A DNA stretch of 64,000 bases, taken from NCBI RefSeq assembly GCF_024213375.1, contig NZ_JANAVJ010000005.1:124001-188000 (forward strand), written 5' to 3'. The notes beneath the pieces were generated by a model. The model was not told the origin of the DNA and ran no database searches. It saw nothing but the letters and a program-made list of their open reading frames with translations. Source of the DNA: Paenibacillus sp. MZ04-78.2. GTDB lineage: Bacteria > Bacillota > Bacilli > Paenibacillales > NBRC-103111. Positions 62,638 through 64,000 of this stretch are shown piece after piece. Numbering within the stretch: the stretch's first letter is position 1; each line of letters opens with the position of its first letter. The position numbers were made by a program, and so were the translations under genes.

Positions 62638-62663
62638 AGGCCTATGCGCTTGCGCATAGGCCT
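62638..62663. repeat. perfect 26-base palindrome
   Basis: AGGCCTATGCGC (62638-62649), TT, GCGCATAGGCCT (62652-62663). There is no T run. It could act as a transcript end by hairpin or be a protein-binding site upstream of the GerAA gene. Confidence 0.6.
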
Positions 62664-62772
62664 ACTCGATATGGGGATATTGCGGTATCGGCCTGGAGAC
62701 GATGGAAAACCGTGCATATACTCCTCCGTTTTATGGAAAGATAAGCGGGAATAGGAGAGGAGAAAGCTTGCA

Positions 62773-64000
62773 ATGGAAACCGCAAAGCTGACGGACGATC
62801 TTGCCGCTAATTCCCGAATGATCATGAACGTTATCGGCCATAACCATGATGTCGTTCTTCGCGAGCTTGCAATCGGCAGTCGCGGGATTAAAGCCGCTGT
62901 TATTTATATCTCAGGCCTCGTAGAAAGCCAAAAGCTCAATGAATACGTGATAAAGCCGTTGTTATTAATGGAGATATCACAGGAAGTCGCCATGACCGGC
63001 AAGCTTAAGGAAGAGATGATGACTCATGTGGTCAAGCTGGAAGACGTGGGCGAGCTCAACGATTTAAACGGCTGCATTGAAAGCATTCTCGACGGAAAAT
63101 CGGTCTTGATCGCAGACGGCGTTACGGGTGGTATCGTGCTGAATACGAGCGGAGGAACAAGAAGATCAATCAATGAGCCGGTATCGGAGACATTAGTGCG
63201 AGGCCCGCGGGAAGGATTTATCGAGAGTATAGAAACGAACATCTCTCTCCTGCGGAGGAGTATCAAAGATCCCGCTTTCACCATGTTGAAGACCACATTG
63301 GGGCGGCGTACGAAAAGAAGCGTCGCAGTAGCCTTTATGGACGGAATTGTTAACGATCATATAGTAGAAACCGTGATGCTCAGACTTGGAAAAATCGATA
63401 TCGACGATGTGCCGGAGTCCGGATATATCGAACAGTTCATCGAAGACAATCATTACTCCCCCTTTCCGCAATCCATGTCTACCGAACGGCCCGATAAAGT
63501 AGTCAGCGCTTTGCTGGAAGGAAGAGTCGCCATTTTGTTGGACGGCACCCCTTTCGTTTTGGTTGTACCTGTCACATTCCCCATGCTGCTTCAATCTCCG
63601 GAAGATTATTATGAACGGTGGCCCATCGGTTCCCTGGTGCGCTTATTACGGTTCGTTATCGCCTTTTTTGCACTTTTTTTGCCTTCTATATATATTGCCT
63701 GTACTTCTTATCATCCGGGTTTAATACCGACCCGCTTGGCAATGTCCATTACCGCGAGCCGGGAAGGCGTTCCTTTTCCTACCTTAGTCGAAGCGCTGAT
63801 TATGGAAGTAACGATTGAAATTTTGCGCGAAGCGGGAATCCGCTTGCCTAAGCCGATCGGTCAAGCCGTAGGGATTGTCGGGGGTCTCGTTATCGGGGAA
63901 GCCGCTGTACGAGCCGGCATTGTCAGCCCCATAATGGTTATCGTCGTAGCCGTCACGGCCATTTCTTCATTTGCGCTTCCTCAGTATGGAATCAGCATTT
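62773..64000 (+). CDS. GerAA-type spore germination protein (partial)
   Basis: The frame from ATG 62773 is open to the window end, giving 409 codons. It matches the GerA family A subunit: an N-terminal soluble region with DVVLRELAIGSRGIKAAVIYISGLVES (about 26-52), the VEDSRKRVE-type conserved stretch ETLVRGPREGFIESIETNISLLRRSI (about 138-163), and hydrophobic segments from about 290 (LVRLLRFVIAFFALFLPSIYIA, GQAVGIVGGLVIGEAAVRAGIVSP). The full protein should be roughly 480-550 residues. It forms part of a germinant receptor in the inner spore membrane. GGAGAGGAGAAAG lies upstream. The B and C subunit genes may follow beyond the window. Confidence 0.9.
   Translation, partial: METAKLTDDLAANSRMIMNVIGHNHDVVLRELAIGSRGIKAAVIYISGLVESQKLNEYVIKPLLLMEISQEVAMTGKLKEEMMTHVVKLEDVGELNDLNGCIESILDGKSVLIADGVTGGIVLNTSGGTRRSINEPVSETLVRGPREGFIESIETNISLLRRSIKDPAFTMLKTTLGRRTKRSVAVAFMDGIVNDHIVETVMLRLGKIDIDDVPESGYIEQFIEDNHYSPFPQSMSTERPDKVVSALLEGRVAILLDGTPFVLVVPVTFPMLLQSPEDYYERWPIGSLVRLLRFVIAFFALFLPSIYIACTSYHPGLIPTRLAMSITASREGVPFPTLVEALIMEVTIEILREAGIRLPKPIGQAVGIVGGLVIGEAAVRAGIVSPIMVIVVAVTAISSFALPQYGISI

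Overview
The window looks like a chromosomal segment from a spore-forming, GC-rich member of the Bacillales, most likely the Paenibacillaceae. This rests on the overall coding style (strong AGGAGG-type ribosome binding sites, TTG and GTG starts, mid-50s GC by eye), two spore germination genes (GerAB and GerAA types), YkuS, DUF1836, DUF2087, DUF420 and HmoA family proteins, Firmicute-type BirA, Fur, LexA and CodY boxes, and a heterocycloanthracin-type bacteriocin cluster. No rRNA, tRNA, CRISPR array, transposase or phage gene was seen.

Layout. 0-17 kb: housekeeping and accessory genes, including a phosphoesterase, a GNAT, a two-gene 2-oxoacid:ferredoxin oxidoreductase with fused gamma-delta and alpha-beta chains, methionine sulfoxide reductase MsrC, a response regulator with a decayed histidine kinase, an NlpC/P60 peptidase, two DMT exporters, an SDR, a stand-alone IF-3 paralogue and an aldo/keto reductase. 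17-25 kb: a clpP fossil, a CDF cation transporter, small regulators, peptide deformylase, and a MmyB-like regulator facing a solitary KAS II. 25.2-31.4 kb: a small gene with two LexA-like boxes faces the most interesting block, a six-gene operon of the uncharacterised STM4015-4014-4013-4012-4011 families ending in an APS kinase, with a good CodY-like box on its promoter.

31-41 kb: oligoendopeptidase F, a flavin monooxygenase, a broken S-layer-domain gene, a MetNIQ transporter behind a terminator-containing leader, and a TPP-riboswitch-controlled thiC-bluB pair. 41.8-47.8 kb: a thiazole/oxazole-modified bacteriocin locus (Cys/Gly-rich precursor, ThiF-like protein, YcaO cyclodehydratase, SagB dehydrogenase). 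49-57.6 kb: an amino acid permease with an attenuator-like leader, then a BirA-controlled biotin operon bioA-D-B-F-(bioH-like)-C. 58-64 kb: a GerAB-like permease, Fur-controlled HmoA, a secreted protein, three successive reading frames each broken by one indel, and the start of a GerAA gene that runs off the window.

How the parts work together. Several cofactor routes are grouped here: biotin (complete from malonyl-ACP by BioC and a BioH-like esterase), thiamine pyrimidine (ThiC), the lower ligand of cobalamin (BluB), and sulfur supply (MetNIQ, an LLM flavin monooxygenase). The two candidates for little-described biology are the STM401x/APS-kinase operon and the bacteriocin cluster. The frame-disrupted genes may be real decay or uncorrected assembly indels; the histidine kinase, which has also lost whole motifs, is the only one I would call dead without rechecking the reads. 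All functional calls come from reading translated motifs by eye; no database search was run.
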